The notes under the pieces: model-generated
What the model was told of the DNA's origin: nothing
What the model saw: only the letters and a program-made list of their open reading frames with translations
Databases searched by the model: none
Made by a program: the position numbers and the translations under genes
Shown here: positions 8,946 to 17,262 of the stretch, piece by piece
Position numbering within the stretch: the stretch's first letter is position 1
How the letters are laid out: each line of letters opens with the position of its first letter
Assembly (NCBI GenBank): GCA_019358985.1
Contig: JAHHIJ010000011.1
Coordinates: 1-64,000 of the forward strand
DNA from: Tolypothrix brevis GSE-NOS-MK-07-07A
GTDB lineage: Bacteria > Cyanobacteriota > Cyanobacteriia > Cyanobacteriales > Nostocaceae
Reading direction: 5' to 3'
DNA length: 64,000 bases

Positions 8946-9938
8946 TTAGTTAAGGAACCACTTTGATAGTTGTTTGGCAAATTCTTCTCCGTTGCAATTT
9001 TCGACGGGGAAGCGGGGTAGTTGAAAGCGATCGCTATTTTTACCGACTATGTTTGCAGAAGTTGTGCAAGCACAGGTAAATCCGGCTTGGCGGACAATCT
9101 CGCTGGTATGTAGGTTATAATTTCCGTGGGGATAGGCAAAACTTTCGATTTCATGTCCGAAAATTTCTTCTAGTTGAGCTTTATTTTCTTGAATTTCTTT
9201 TTGCTGTGCTTGGGGTGAAATTGTTGCAAGAAATGGATGTGTCACTGTATGGGCACCAATTTCAATGATGTTTCCTGGTTGTAAACTAGATAATTCTTTT
9301 AATGTCATCATCCGGTGAGTTGGACGTAATTCTGGCTCTTTTTTTGCCCATAAAAGTAGTTGATCTAGAATATGCGATCGCTCTAGGGAAGATAAGGGAT
9401 AAAGTATTTCATAAAGTGCGTAGTAAAGAGAATAATGTTCATTTGCATGTTTGTTATTTGAAGTCTTCCATTCATAGCTAATGCCGTTAATATTTAAAGA
9501 CAAAATTTCTGGGAAAGTCCCTGGTTGTAACAATATCCTCTCCAGTTCATCTGACCAAAATTCCCGCTCTTGTTGCATGTATCCTGTTGTCAGAAAGATC
9601 GTAGCGGGAATTTCATACTTTTCTAATAAAGGTTTAGCCTTATACAAATTATCGCTGTAACCATCATCAAAGGTGATGACTATTTGACGATGGGGACGCT
9701 TCCCATTTTTCAATGTTTGGTTTAATTGTTGTAAGCGGACTGTGCAACTGAGTTTTTTTAAGACTTGCAAATGTTCGGCAAAATAAGATGGACTGACGCA
9801 CAATCCCCAAGGATCGGATTCAATTTCAGTTACACGATGGTACATGAGAATTAATCCTCCTGGTGCCATGCGGTTTCGCACACCAGAAGCTATTCGCTTG
9901 AATTTGCCGCTTCCAGGTATCTTCATCATATTAGACAT
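8946..9938 (-). CDS. polysaccharide deacetylase (NodB-like, CE4)
   Basis: The 330 residues show the NodB homology domain: motif 1 TFDDGYSDN with catalytic D91 and metal-binding D92, and motif 2 HTVTHP with H230 and H234 completing the metal triad. A MYHRV segment precedes it (32-36), as in many polysaccharide-locus deacetylases. It probably removes N-acetyl groups from a cell-surface glycan. No clear signal peptide is seen. An insertion of about 100 residues between motifs 1 and 2 resembles the larger deacetylases of exopolysaccharide loci. It lies 69 bp upstream of the GT2 gene. Confidence 0.88.
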   Translation of the reverse strand: MSNMMKIPGSGKFKRIASGVRNRMAPGGLILMYHRVTEIESDPWGLCVSPSYFAEHLQVLKKLSCTVRLQQLNQTLKNGKRPHRQIVITFDDGYSDNLYKAKPLLEKYEIPATIFLTTGYMQQEREFWSDELERILLQPGTFPEILSLNINGISYEWKTSNNKHANEHYSLYYALYEILYPLSSLERSHILDQLLLWAKKEPELRPTHRMMTLKELSSLQPGNIIEIGAHTVTHPFLATISPQAQQKEIQENKAQLEEIFGHEIESFAYPHGNYNLHTSEIVRQAGFTCACTTSANIVGKNSDRFQLPRFPVENCNGEEFAKQLSKWFLN

Positions 9939-9977
9939 AGAAAGTGAAAATTAACTATGCGTTACCCAAAACCCTTG

Positions 9978-10003
9978 ATTAGACGTAGCATTGCTACGTC
10001 TCT
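9978..10003. repeat. dispersed GACGTAGCATTGCTACGTC palindrome
   Basis: A copy of the window-wide palindrome family sits just after the methyltransferase coding region. Its right flank CTCTACG slightly overlaps the end of that gene. Other copies are at 830, 19065, 27644 and 38705. Confidence 0.75.
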
Positions 10004-10776
10004 ACGTCTTTTCTGGAGATGTCTGTTTCCTGCGGTTTGACAGCACGGACAGTTATTAGTAATTCATATGAACGATCGCGGTGATCTAATTCTGATGAAT
10101 CTAGTTCTTCGGTTGCTAAACCTTGCAAAAAAGCGATCGCTGCCAACACATTTCCGTAACTTTCTACTTGAATATTTGCTTCTGGGAAGAACTCTGCAAA
10201 CAGCCGTTTTCCTGATTGGCTGGTAAAATTCCAACACCAGTAATCTCCCCATTCGTCGGGAGGTGTCAGACTAATACCGGAAAATGTAGCTAGGACTACT
10301 CCACCAGGCTTGAGAATGCGGTATATTGTCTTGATTGCTGCTCGGGTATCGTAAATACATTGCAATGTTTGCGTCAGAATAAAGCAGTCAAACTTATCTG
10401 ATGCTATGTGTTCTGCGTTGGTTAAATCCCCTAGGATGGTTGCTTGGGGATTACCTTCAACTATATGCAGCACATCACTTTCATTAACGCGATCGCCTCC
10501 AAATTGGCGAGTGTATGAATTGTCACCAATCTCTAATACGTGCCCTTTGACATCAGCCGTATTTTTCGTGAGAAACTTTTCTATATAGTAACGGTCAATC
10601 GGTAAACCTCGGTCAAAGCCAAAATGTCGGCTGATTGGTGTTAATCCTCCCAGACTTCCAAAGTCTATTTTTCCCACCGGTGGGGTATATTTCTCACCTT
10701 TTAATTGTGTTCCTACCCAACGGTGAACAAAACCTGGTAATGTGCGTCTGGCAATTGAGCTTAGGGTGTCTTTCAT
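9994..10776 (-). CDS. class I SAM-dependent methyltransferase
   Basis: The 260-residue protein has a motif I-like segment VLEIGDNSYTRQFG (about 81-94), an acidic residue region at HIVEGNP, and the late motif LKPGGVVLATF typical of the Rossmann-fold methyltransferases found in polysaccharide loci. The C-terminus runs into a dispersed palindrome, so the last few residues (about eight) may be repeat-derived. The substrate is probably a sugar or lipid-linked glycan intermediate, inferred only from position inside the glycosyltransferase cluster. Confidence 0.82.
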   Translation of the reverse strand: MKDTLSSIARRTLPGFVHRWVGTQLKGEKYTPPVGKIDFGSLGGLTPISRHFGFDRGLPIDRYYIEKFLTKNTADVKGHVLEIGDNSYTRQFGGDRVNESDVLHIVEGNPQATILGDLTNAEHIASDKFDCFILTQTLQCIYDTRAAIKTIYRILKPGGVVLATFSGISLTPPDEWGDYWCWNFTSQSGKRLFAEFFPEANIQVESYGNVLAAIAFLQGLATEELDSSELDHRDRSYELLITVRAVKPQETDISRKDVET

Positions 10777-10928
10777 CTATTTATGTTTATTTATAGCGTT
10801 TCCTAGTCTACTGAGGTACAAATTTATCTGCGTCCATCGGCGTTTATCTATCTTCCGAAGCGGTTAATTCAATATTCTGTACCTCATGAATGTGGGAATC
10901 GCTACAAGATTAATTAAAACTGATATTT

Positions 10929-12719
10929 TCAGTTTTCAACTACACCGTATTGTAAATGATAAAGCTGGGAAAATAACCCGTTAAGTTGTAACAATTGTTG
11001 AAAATTTCCTTGTTCTACAACGCGTCCTTCTTGTAATACAAGGATTTTATCAGCTTGTTCAATTGTGGATAAACGATGGGCGATAATAATTACTGTGCGA
11101 TTTTGACCAAATGTATTAATTGCCTCTTGAATTATGTTTTCCGAAACGCTATCGAGTGCGTTAGTAGCTTCGTCGAGAATAAATATTTGGGGATCGCGGA
11201 TAATAGCACGAGCTAAAGCTATGCGCTGTCTTTGTCCGCCGGAAAGACGAACGCCGCGATCGCCTAATATGGTATCATATCCTTCAGGAAATTTAGCGAT
11301 AAACTCATGAGCGTTTGCCTGTTTAGCTGCGTTGATAATTTCGGCTTCTGTAGCATCTAAACGACCGTAAGCGATGTTGTCCCGCACTGTGGTATTAAAA
11401 ATATAAATGTCTTGGCTGACAATGGCAATGTGACTTCTAAAAGATGCTAAATCTAATTCTCGTAAAGGATGCTCGTCAACGTAAATTTCCCCTTCTGTAA
11501 CGTCATAAAAACGGCAAATTAAGCCGATAAGTGTGGATTTCCCTGCTCCTGAAGGTCCAACTATGGCGGTAGTTTTTCCTTTTATAATAGAAAAAGAAAC
11601 TTCTTGAAGTGCAGGTTTGTCTGTAGAATTGTAACGGAAACCAACAGATTGAAATGTGAGCGATCGCTTTAATCCATGACAATAAACATTTCCTGTACGA
11701 ATAAATTGTTGGTCAGGAATTTCTAACAGAGATATGACATCTTCAACTGATGCTAATAAGCCGATTAAATTTACGCGATCGCTATCTAATTTCCTGACTG
11801 ATGGCTGTAAGCGATAAAGCATAAATATAAAGGTTAACAATGTCGGTAGATTCGCTTTATTTTGCAAAGCAATAATCATAATACACACCAACAAAGCTAC
11901 CGATAAAACTTCCGAAAGTGGTCCAGAAATGGTATAGAGTTTTGCCAGTTTTAGTGCGGCAGAACTTACCTCATTTGTTAGCTTTTCAAAACGGTTATAT
12001 TCGTAAGTTTCTCGACCAAAAGCTCTAATTATCCTCATTCCATAAAAGCCTTCGATCATCCGATTAACCAGGCGATCGTTTGCTTGTACTGCTTCTCTGC
12101 CTAACTTTTTTGTTTTCCTTGTTACTTGCTGAATTATTAATGAAATGCCTAATAAAGCAACCGCGACTAAAAAAGTCAGTTGCCAAGAAGTTAACATTAA
12201 CAAGATGACAAAAACCAGAACTGTAGAGAAATTTATTATTAGGTTAATTAAAATTAATATCGCATCACATGCACGCCAACTTTCTGTATGCAGTGTATTG
12301 ACTAATTTACCTGATTGCTTAGAGTCTAAAAAACTATAGCTAACAGTTAATATCTGTTGATAAAGTTTAGATACTAATTGAGATCCAATACGCCAATAAA
12401 GCCAAACTGAAAGAAGCGAACTGCTATAAGCAAGTAGATTTTTTAGGAGAACACATCCGAAAATAGTTAAAGGAATAATTAACATCCGATTACTTTGCGG
12501 AATATCACTAAATAATCGATTTAAAATAGTTCCTAAAAATGTTCCACTTCCTGACTGAGAATTTCCTGGTTCTAAACTTTGAAGAAAAGGAATAAATAAA
12601 CTAATTCCCAAGCCTTCAGATAAAGAAGTTAAAATTCCTAAGATGATAATTACTGGAATTGCCCACGGGTAAGGATTTAACAGTGGAAATAGTTTTTTAA
12701 TAATAGCCGAAGTTTTCAT
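10929..12719 (-). CDS. ABC exporter, fused permease and ATPase (MsbA-like)
   Basis: The 596-residue half-transporter has an N-terminal membrane domain with about six helices (20-300) and a C-terminal ATPase. Walker A GPSGAGKST is at 388-396, the signature LSGGQ at 492-496 and Walker B IFILDE at 512-517. It probably flips a lipid-linked sugar or lipid across the inner membrane as a homodimer. Its ATG overlaps the stop of the upstream glycosyltransferase by 4 bp, so the two are translationally coupled. Cluster context suggests export of the glycan made here; a general lipid A flippase role is the alternative. Confidence 0.92.
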   Translation of the reverse strand: MKTSAIIKKLFPLLNPYPWAIPVIIILGILTSLSEGLGISLFIPFLQSLEPGNSQSGSGTFLGTILNRLFSDIPQSNRMLIIPLTIFGCVLLKNLLAYSSSLLSVWLYWRIGSQLVSKLYQQILTVSYSFLDSKQSGKLVNTLHTESWRACDAILILINLIINFSTVLVFVILLMLTSWQLTFLVAVALLGISLIIQQVTRKTKKLGREAVQANDRLVNRMIEGFYGMRIIRAFGRETYEYNRFEKLTNEVSSAALKLAKLYTISGPLSEVLSVALLVCIMIIALQNKANLPTLLTFIFMLYRLQPSVRKLDSDRVNLIGLLASVEDVISLLEIPDQQFIRTGNVYCHGLKRSLTFQSVGFRYNSTDKPALQEVSFSIIKGKTTAIVGPSGAGKSTLIGLICRFYDVTEGEIYVDEHPLRELDLASFRSHIAIVSQDIYIFNTTVRDNIAYGRLDATEAEIINAAKQANAHEFIAKFPEGYDTILGDRGVRLSGGQRQRIALARAIIRDPQIFILDEATNALDSVSENIIQEAINTFGQNRTVIIIAHRLSTIEQADKILVLQEGRVVEQGNFQQLLQLNGLFSQLYHLQYGVVEN

Positions 12720-13837
12720 TTATAATATTTTTTGGCAAATTGAGTTAATCTTTGCTCTTGCAGACGCTCATATAAATTTAACAAATGTTCCTTTTTCTCT
12801 AATTTATTAGTCAGTTCTGTTATTTCTATTAAACGATAATAACGATGTCTAAATTGTCGCTTGAATTGTTGCCAAGAAAAATTATTTTTCCAAATTAATA
12901 AAATAATTGGTTTAGCTAGCCATTCTATAATATTAATTAGTGTATGCTTATATAAATACCAATTAAGAAGACTTAAATTATCTAGTTTGATACTTTTATA
13001 TAAACATATTAGACAACTCCAATGTTTGCCAGCTTCTCGATTTTTATAACTTAAATACATATAATATATACTGGCAGACCATTGATAGATTATGCTTGGT
13101 ATTTCTGGATATCTTGTTTGTACATCTGCTATGACCAAAATGTAAGATTTCAACATAACTGGCAAGTTAGAAGACATACTAGAAATTCTTTGACGATAGC
13201 CGATGAGAAAATCAGGTACAACTTGAAATTCATAGTTTTCGGCAATGCGAAGATAAATATCCCAATCTTCGCAACCTTGAGCATTTTCTGCTTGAAATCT
13301 ACAGTTATAACCTTTAACTTCTTGCAAACAACTACGACGAATTAAACATGCGCTAGCATTGCCAACAAAATTTGTCATTATTAAAGGTATGTAAACTTTT
13401 CCCATTTGTCGAGAATAGTCATATCTGCCAGTTAGTAATCCTTCCTCATCAATGTGTGCTGACCAAGCGTAGGTTAATCCTACAGATTGTTCGGACGATA
13501 GCATACATTGGACTTGTTTTTCTAGATTTTCTGGATACCAAATGTCATCAGCATCAATTGGGGCAATATATTCACCTTTTGAGTGTGCGATCGCTTGATT
13601 ACGTGCAGCTGCAACACCAGCATTAGACTGTTGCAACAAAGTGATACGTTTATCTTCCATCGCAATTGATTTAACAATCTCAACTGTTCGATCTAATGAA
13701 CCATCATCAACAACTAAAACTTCAATATTTTTGTATGTTTGCGAAATGACAGATTTAAGAGTTATCTCAATAAAAGCTTCAGCATTATATGCAGGAATAA
13801 TCACAGATACGAGAGGTAATTCAAAACTCGACTGCAT
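12716..13837 (-). CDS. family 2 glycosyltransferase
   Basis: The 373 residues begin with the GT2 core: PLVSVIIPAYN, VVDDGSLD and the metal-binding IDADDIW. A C-terminal extension of about 150 residues is hydrophobic and aromatic, then lysine/glutamate-rich, and might contact membrane or partner proteins. The 3' end overlaps the ABC exporter start by 4 bp, so both belong to one operon. It is likely one of two transferases assembling a surface polysaccharide; the sugar is unknown. The coding DNA is more AT-rich than the neighbours, as is frequent for surface-glycan genes. Confidence 0.9.
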   Translation of the reverse strand: MQSSFELPLVSVIIPAYNAEAFIEITLKSVISQTYKNIEVLVVDDGSLDRTVEIVKSIAMEDKRITLLQQSNAGVAAARNQAIAHSKGEYIAPIDADDIWYPENLEKQVQCMLSSEQSVGLTYAWSAHIDEEGLLTGRYDYSRQMGKVYIPLIMTNFVGNASACLIRRSCLQEVKGYNCRFQAENAQGCEDWDIYLRIAENYEFQVVPDFLIGYRQRISSMSSNLPVMLKSYILVIADVQTRYPEIPSIIYQWSASIYYMYLSYKNREAGKHWSCLICLYKSIKLDNLSLLNWYLYKHTLINIIEWLAKPIILLIWKNNFSWQQFKRQFRHRYYRLIEITELTNKLEKKEHLLNLYERLQEQRLTQFAKKYYK

Positions 13838-13847
13838 AACTTTATCT

Positions 13848-15080
13848 TTAATCGCTACTTGCCATTGCTAAACCGGCTAAATATCCTGTAGTCCAAGCAC
13901 TTTGGAAGTTAAAACCGCCGGTAACTCCATCAATATCGAGGATTTCTCCGGCAAAATAAAGTCCTGGTACCATGCGGCTTTCCATTGTCTGAAAGTTGAC
14001 TTCTTTTAAGTTGACACCACCACAAGTAACAAATTCTTCTTTGAAAACACCTTTCCCATTGATTAAATATTCTCCTTGAGTCAGTTCTTGAATAAGTTTA
14101 TTTAATTTTTTGTTAGTTATTTCTGCCCAGCGTTCTTCTGTAGTAATATCTGAACGGTCAATGATGTATTGCCACAAACGATGCGGTAAATCAACACCAC
14201 GATGTAAAGCGATCGCTTTCTTGCCCCATTCATTTTTAACTGCTAAAAGTTTTTCCCGCACTTCATCTTGCTGTAAATCAGGCAACCAATTTATCATTAA
14301 AGTGGCTTTATAGTGACTTTCTTTCAGTATTCTCGCACCCCAAGCCGAAAGTTTCAACACCCCAGGTCCACTCAAACCCCAATGAGTAATTAGCAAAGGT
14401 CCAGTTTGTTCTAATTGAGATTTTCCACCGCACAACAAGCGCAAACGCACCGATTCTACACTAATACCGGCTAATGAGCGCAATTGTTCATCACCAATAT
14501 TGAAAGTAAATAAAGAAGGAACAGGCACTTCAATTTGATGACCGAATTCTTTCGCTATTTTATAGCCTACAGGGTTGCTTCCTGTTGCTAAGAGCAAGCG
14601 ATCGCTTAATATAGTTTCTCCCGACTTGAAAAGAATTTCAAAGCCTTCATTTTGCTGTTTTACACCAACAACAGGTGCAGAAGTGCGAATTTCTACCCCA
14701 GCTTTAAAAGCAGTATTCAGCAAACAATTGACAATCGTTTCCGAAGTATTCGTAATGGGAAACATCCGTCCATCAGCTTCAGTTTTCAGCGGTACTCCAC
14801 GCATCGCAAACCAAGTTATCGTATCTTTGTTTTGAAAGCGAGAAAAAGCACCCCGGAGGGCTTTTCCCCCTCTGGGGTAATTCTGCACTAAAATGGCTGG
14901 GTCAAAACAAGCGTGAGTCACATTACAGCGTCCCCCACCAGAAACGCGAACCTTCGCTAATACTTGCGGGCTGGCTTCGATTAAAGTAACATGGGCGTGC
15001 AGATTCGCTTCCTTCGTAGCGATCGCGCTAAAAAATCCCGCTGCACCACCTCCAATTACAACAACTTTCAGAGATTGCAA
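13848..15080 (-). CDS. flavoprotein, HI0933/YhiN family oxidoreductase
   Basis: The 410-residue protein starts with an FAD-binding Rossmann motif VVIGGGAAGFFSAI (about residues 6-19). It ends with the family-typical YFAGEILDIDGVTGGFNFQSAW region. Together these mark the HI0933-like NAD(P)/FAD-dependent oxidoreductases. SGGGRCNVTH near residue 50 is a further hallmark. The reaction is not known for most members. It ends 10 bp from the upstream glycosyltransferase start on the same strand, which may be simple adjacency rather than function. Confidence 0.9.
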   Translation of the reverse strand: MQSLKVVVIGGGAAGFFSAIATKEANLHAHVTLIEASPQVLAKVRVSGGGRCNVTHACFDPAILVQNYPRGGKALRGAFSRFQNKDTITWFAMRGVPLKTEADGRMFPITNTSETIVNCLLNTAFKAGVEIRTSAPVVGVKQQNEGFEILFKSGETILSDRLLLATGSNPVGYKIAKEFGHQIEVPVPSLFTFNIGDEQLRSLAGISVESVRLRLLCGGKSQLEQTGPLLITHWGLSGPGVLKLSAWGARILKESHYKATLMINWLPDLQQDEVREKLLAVKNEWGKKAIALHRGVDLPHRLWQYIIDRSDITTEERWAEITNKKLNKLIQELTQGEYLINGKGVFKEEFVTCGGVNLKEVNFQTMESRMVPGLYFAGEILDIDGVTGGFNFQSAWTTGYLAGLAMASSD

Positions 15081-15257
15081 TAGACTTGAATTCCCTAATA
15101 AAATAACAGCATCTTAATTCTAGGCTACTACAAGAAAGCTGAAGTCAAAAATCTTGAAGTACAAGGTTTTTGGCTTTTTTGAATGGTAGCTTTATTTCCG
15201 CCATGTTGCACTAGCTATTTTTTTTACTATTAGTCTGTCAAGATAAAAATGATGGTT

Positions 15258-15286
15258 GTAGAGAGGTAGCAGTGCTACCTCTCTAC
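15258..15286. repeat. GTAGAGAGGTAGC palindrome downstream of rubredoxin
   Basis: A near-perfect inverted repeat, GTAGAGAGGTAGC with its complement around AGT. It is a variant of the dispersed palindrome family and lies about 50 bp after the rubredoxin stop codon on the transcribed side. It could fold at the 3' end of that mRNA. No T-run follows, so it is not a classical terminator. Confidence 0.65.
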
Positions 15287-15336
15287 ACGTTTGTGGATTT
15301 GTACACAACTATCAAAATATAATTGACAGGCTACTA

Positions 15337-15495
15337 TTATCCGGGTTCAAAATCTTCTTTGCTTACACCGCAAGTCGGACAGATCCAATCATCTGGTATA
15401 TCTTCAAAAGCTGTACCTGGTGCTATGCCGCCATCTGGATCGCCTACTTCGGGATCGTATTCATACCCGCAGGTATTACATACATACTTAGACAT
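15337..15495 (-). CDS. rubredoxin
   Basis: A 52-residue frame starts at ATG 15493-15495 with a very strong Shine-Dalgarno GAGGAGG a few bases upstream and stops at TAA 15337-15339. The product has the two rubredoxin knuckles CNTCGY (C6, C9) and CPTCGV (C39, C42) plus the aromatic YEYDP and DDWICP signatures. It binds a single iron through four cysteines and carries electrons in the cytosol. It lacks the C-terminal membrane anchor of the photosystem I assembly rubredoxin RubA, so it is probably a separate soluble rubredoxin. Its redox partner is not evident nearby. Confidence 0.95.
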   Translation of the reverse strand: MSKYVCNTCGYEYDPEVGDPDGGIAPGTAFEDIPDDWICPTCGVSKEDFEPG

Positions 15496-15557
15496 ATTTA
15501 CCTCCTCTGTTGAATCATCTCTGATATTTTACACCCTAGAAGGGTGAAGCTATACGA

Positions 15558-15605
15558 ACAAAGCCGGCACACGCAGGCTAAATATAGAGCCTGCGTGTGC
15601 CGGCT
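15558..15605. repeat. large hairpin, AGCCGGCACACGCAGGCT inverted repeat
   Basis: AGCCGGCACACGCAGGCT and its exact complement are separated by an 8-bp AT-rich loop. A second hairpin around CCCCAGGCTTCCAGCCTGGGG follows at about 15638-15660. These lie between rubredoxin and the small membrane protein and may act as a boundary or as mobile palindromic repeats. Confidence 0.8.
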
Positions 15606-15678
15606 TCCCTTCGGGACGCTGCGCGAACGTTTGTGTAGCCCCAGGCTTCCAGCCTGGGGGCGTCGTTTTTGCGCTTTG

Positions 15679-15879
15679 CTAAAATCGCCACCAAGTTTTT
15701 TGTATATAACTGAGAATCGCAAAAGCAAATGCCGCCAAAAATAACAGCCAAATTACACCTCCCGGCATAAAACCGAGAATCCCAAAGCCTCTAAGTACCC
15801 AAACAGCGATCGCAATTCCAAAAAGGAAGCCACAAGTTTGGGTTAATAGACGATTTAATTTATTAGAAGATTGACTCAC
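15679..15879 (-). CDS. small two-helix membrane protein
   Basis: From a GTG at 15877-15879 the frame gives 66 residues starting VSQSSNKLNRLL. Two hydrophobic segments flank a GFMPGG turn, consistent with two transmembrane helices, followed by a basic IQKTWWRF tail. The frame stays open 21 codons further upstream to an ATG at 15942, but that part is cysteine/arginine-rich and does not look like a signal. I chose the GTG because the SQSSNK start resembles other small cyanobacterial membrane proteins. Function unknown. Confidence 0.6.
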   Translation of the reverse strand: MSQSSNKLNRLLTQTCGFLFGIAIAVWVLRGFGILGFMPGGVIWLLFLAAFAFAILSYIQKTWWRF

Positions 15880-16121
15880 GTAATTGCCCGCTCGAACGCA
15901 ACAGCTGATCAAAGCATAACGGGCATTGCAAAACTTCCCCATGATTAATTTCAGTAGTTTAATAATCGCTCTTCTTGAAAGCGCGATCGCATGACTAATT
16001 TAAGTGGCTAAATAAGAAGCGCGATACTCATGATTGAGTCGCTACGCGATCGCAAGGTATAGCTTTTCGGTTATTTTCAACGAGAAAAGGGGCTATAATA
16101 AAAACATAAATCTTAATGTAT

Positions 16122-16244
16122 TAGGACTTACGCAACTGTTACATGAAAAACATAAATATAAACTCGTAGTAAGGGCTAAAGCGCTTATTTTAGGCACTTT
16201 AGTGCCTACTACGAGAAGATTATATGCCAGTTGCGTAAGTCCTA
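16122..16244. mobile_element. MITE-like element with 17-bp perfect terminal inverted repeats
   Basis: The 123-bp unit begins TAGGACTTACGCAACTG and ends with the exact complement. It is flanked on both sides by TGTAT (16117-16121 and 16245-16249), a likely 5-bp target duplication. Inside is an imperfect palindrome of the ACTCGTAGTAAGGGC...CCTACTACG type. No coding capacity is present, so it would need a transposase elsewhere. Confidence 0.8.
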
Positions 16245-16249
16245 TGTAT

Positions 16250-16643
16250 ATAACTGTAATACGGTGAAGGAATTCCTGCGGATATAGCCTTCCCCACCGC
16301 AAAACGCTTCTAACTAACAAGTCTAAGTAAACCGCATTCATATTTCTCCACCCTTATGACTGTAAAACTCCAGACCGAAAAAGACAAGTTGCCGGCTTGC
16401 ACTAATATAAAGCTTGATGAAGAAACAGAAAGGGAAAAAGTTCTGTGTTCTCATTGTGAGCGCACAGCTACGAACGGTATTAAGTGTAAAGGAATTTGTG
16501 TGGCTGACAATGACTATTAAGGTAGGAATGTTAAACATTTGTCTCACCTTTCCGCTTTTGTAGGTGAAACTAAGCCATATTCTGCCACGGACATATTTTT
16601 TGAGAAGCTTGTTACTTGAAGAACGCTTTTTATGTAGTGATAA
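16250..16643. other. gene-free region downstream of cyanase
   Basis: No convincing gene is seen on either strand. A 69-codon minus-strand frame (16338-16547) has no family features and no clear ribosome site. There are two GC-rich blocks around 16290 and 16380 but no recognisable RNA. Confidence 0.45.
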
Positions 16644-17084
16644 TTACCATTTTTTGTAAGGGAGAAACTTACCTGACATAACAATTTTTACGCGATCGCC
16701 TTTTGGATCTTCTTCCTTGCTTACATCCAAAGTAAAATCGATAGCACTCATAATTCCATCACCAAACTTTTCTTGAACTACATCTTTCAGTGGAAGTCCA
16801 TACACCTGCATAATTTCATAGAACCGATAAACAAAAGGGTCAGTTGGGACAATAGAATCACTACCTTTTGTTGGGTATTTAGTTAGATATGAAGCATAGT
16901 CCGCATCAAGTCCTAATGCCTCAACCAATAGGAGTGCTTCTTCAGGTGAAGCACTCGCTTGACGGTAAATTACAGAGGCAATCCATACTTCGTTACGTTG
17001 CAAATTGAGTGCCAATTCTGCAAAAGTTAATCCCTTATCTTCTTTTGCCGCTAAAAGTTTTTGGGTGATTTCAGAAATAGACAT
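16644..17084 (-). CDS. cynS: cyanate hydratase (cyanase)
   Basis: Cyanase decomposes cyanate with bicarbonate to ammonia and carbon dioxide. The protein from M at 17084 has 146 residues, close to the family norm (about 156 in E. coli). It has an N-terminal helical domain and a C-terminal domain holding the catalytic residues: Arg and Glu in YRFYEIM and Ser in DGIMSAIDF. The frame is open 36 codons further upstream, but that extension is not conserved-looking. No cynABD cyanate transporter is adjacent. The MFS gene 178 bp upstream on the same strand may be coincidental. Confidence 0.95.
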   Translation of the reverse strand: MSISEITQKLLAAKEDKGLTFAELALNLQRNEVWIASVIYRQASASPEEALLLVEALGLDADYASYLTKYPTKGSDSIVPTDPFVYRFYEIMQVYGLPLKDVVQEKFGDGIMSAIDFTLDVSKEEDPKGDRVKIVMSGKFLPYKKW

Positions 17085-17262
17085 GTTTGTTTGTAATATA
17101 GAATCGAAGGTGCAAGTAACCCGAACAAATACGCTTCTCACACCAACTGAAAGAACACTACAAGTGTATCGCTTTTCAACTTCCCTTATCAATCCACTAC
17201 CGATAAAAGTTTCTTTGCCGATATTTGAGTTTGTCAGCCGTTAGTCATTTTCCCTTGTCCCC

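Noticed and set aside
16338-16547. 69-codon minus-strand frame downstream of the cyanase gene
   Set aside because: No ribosome site and no recognisable protein pattern; likely chance.
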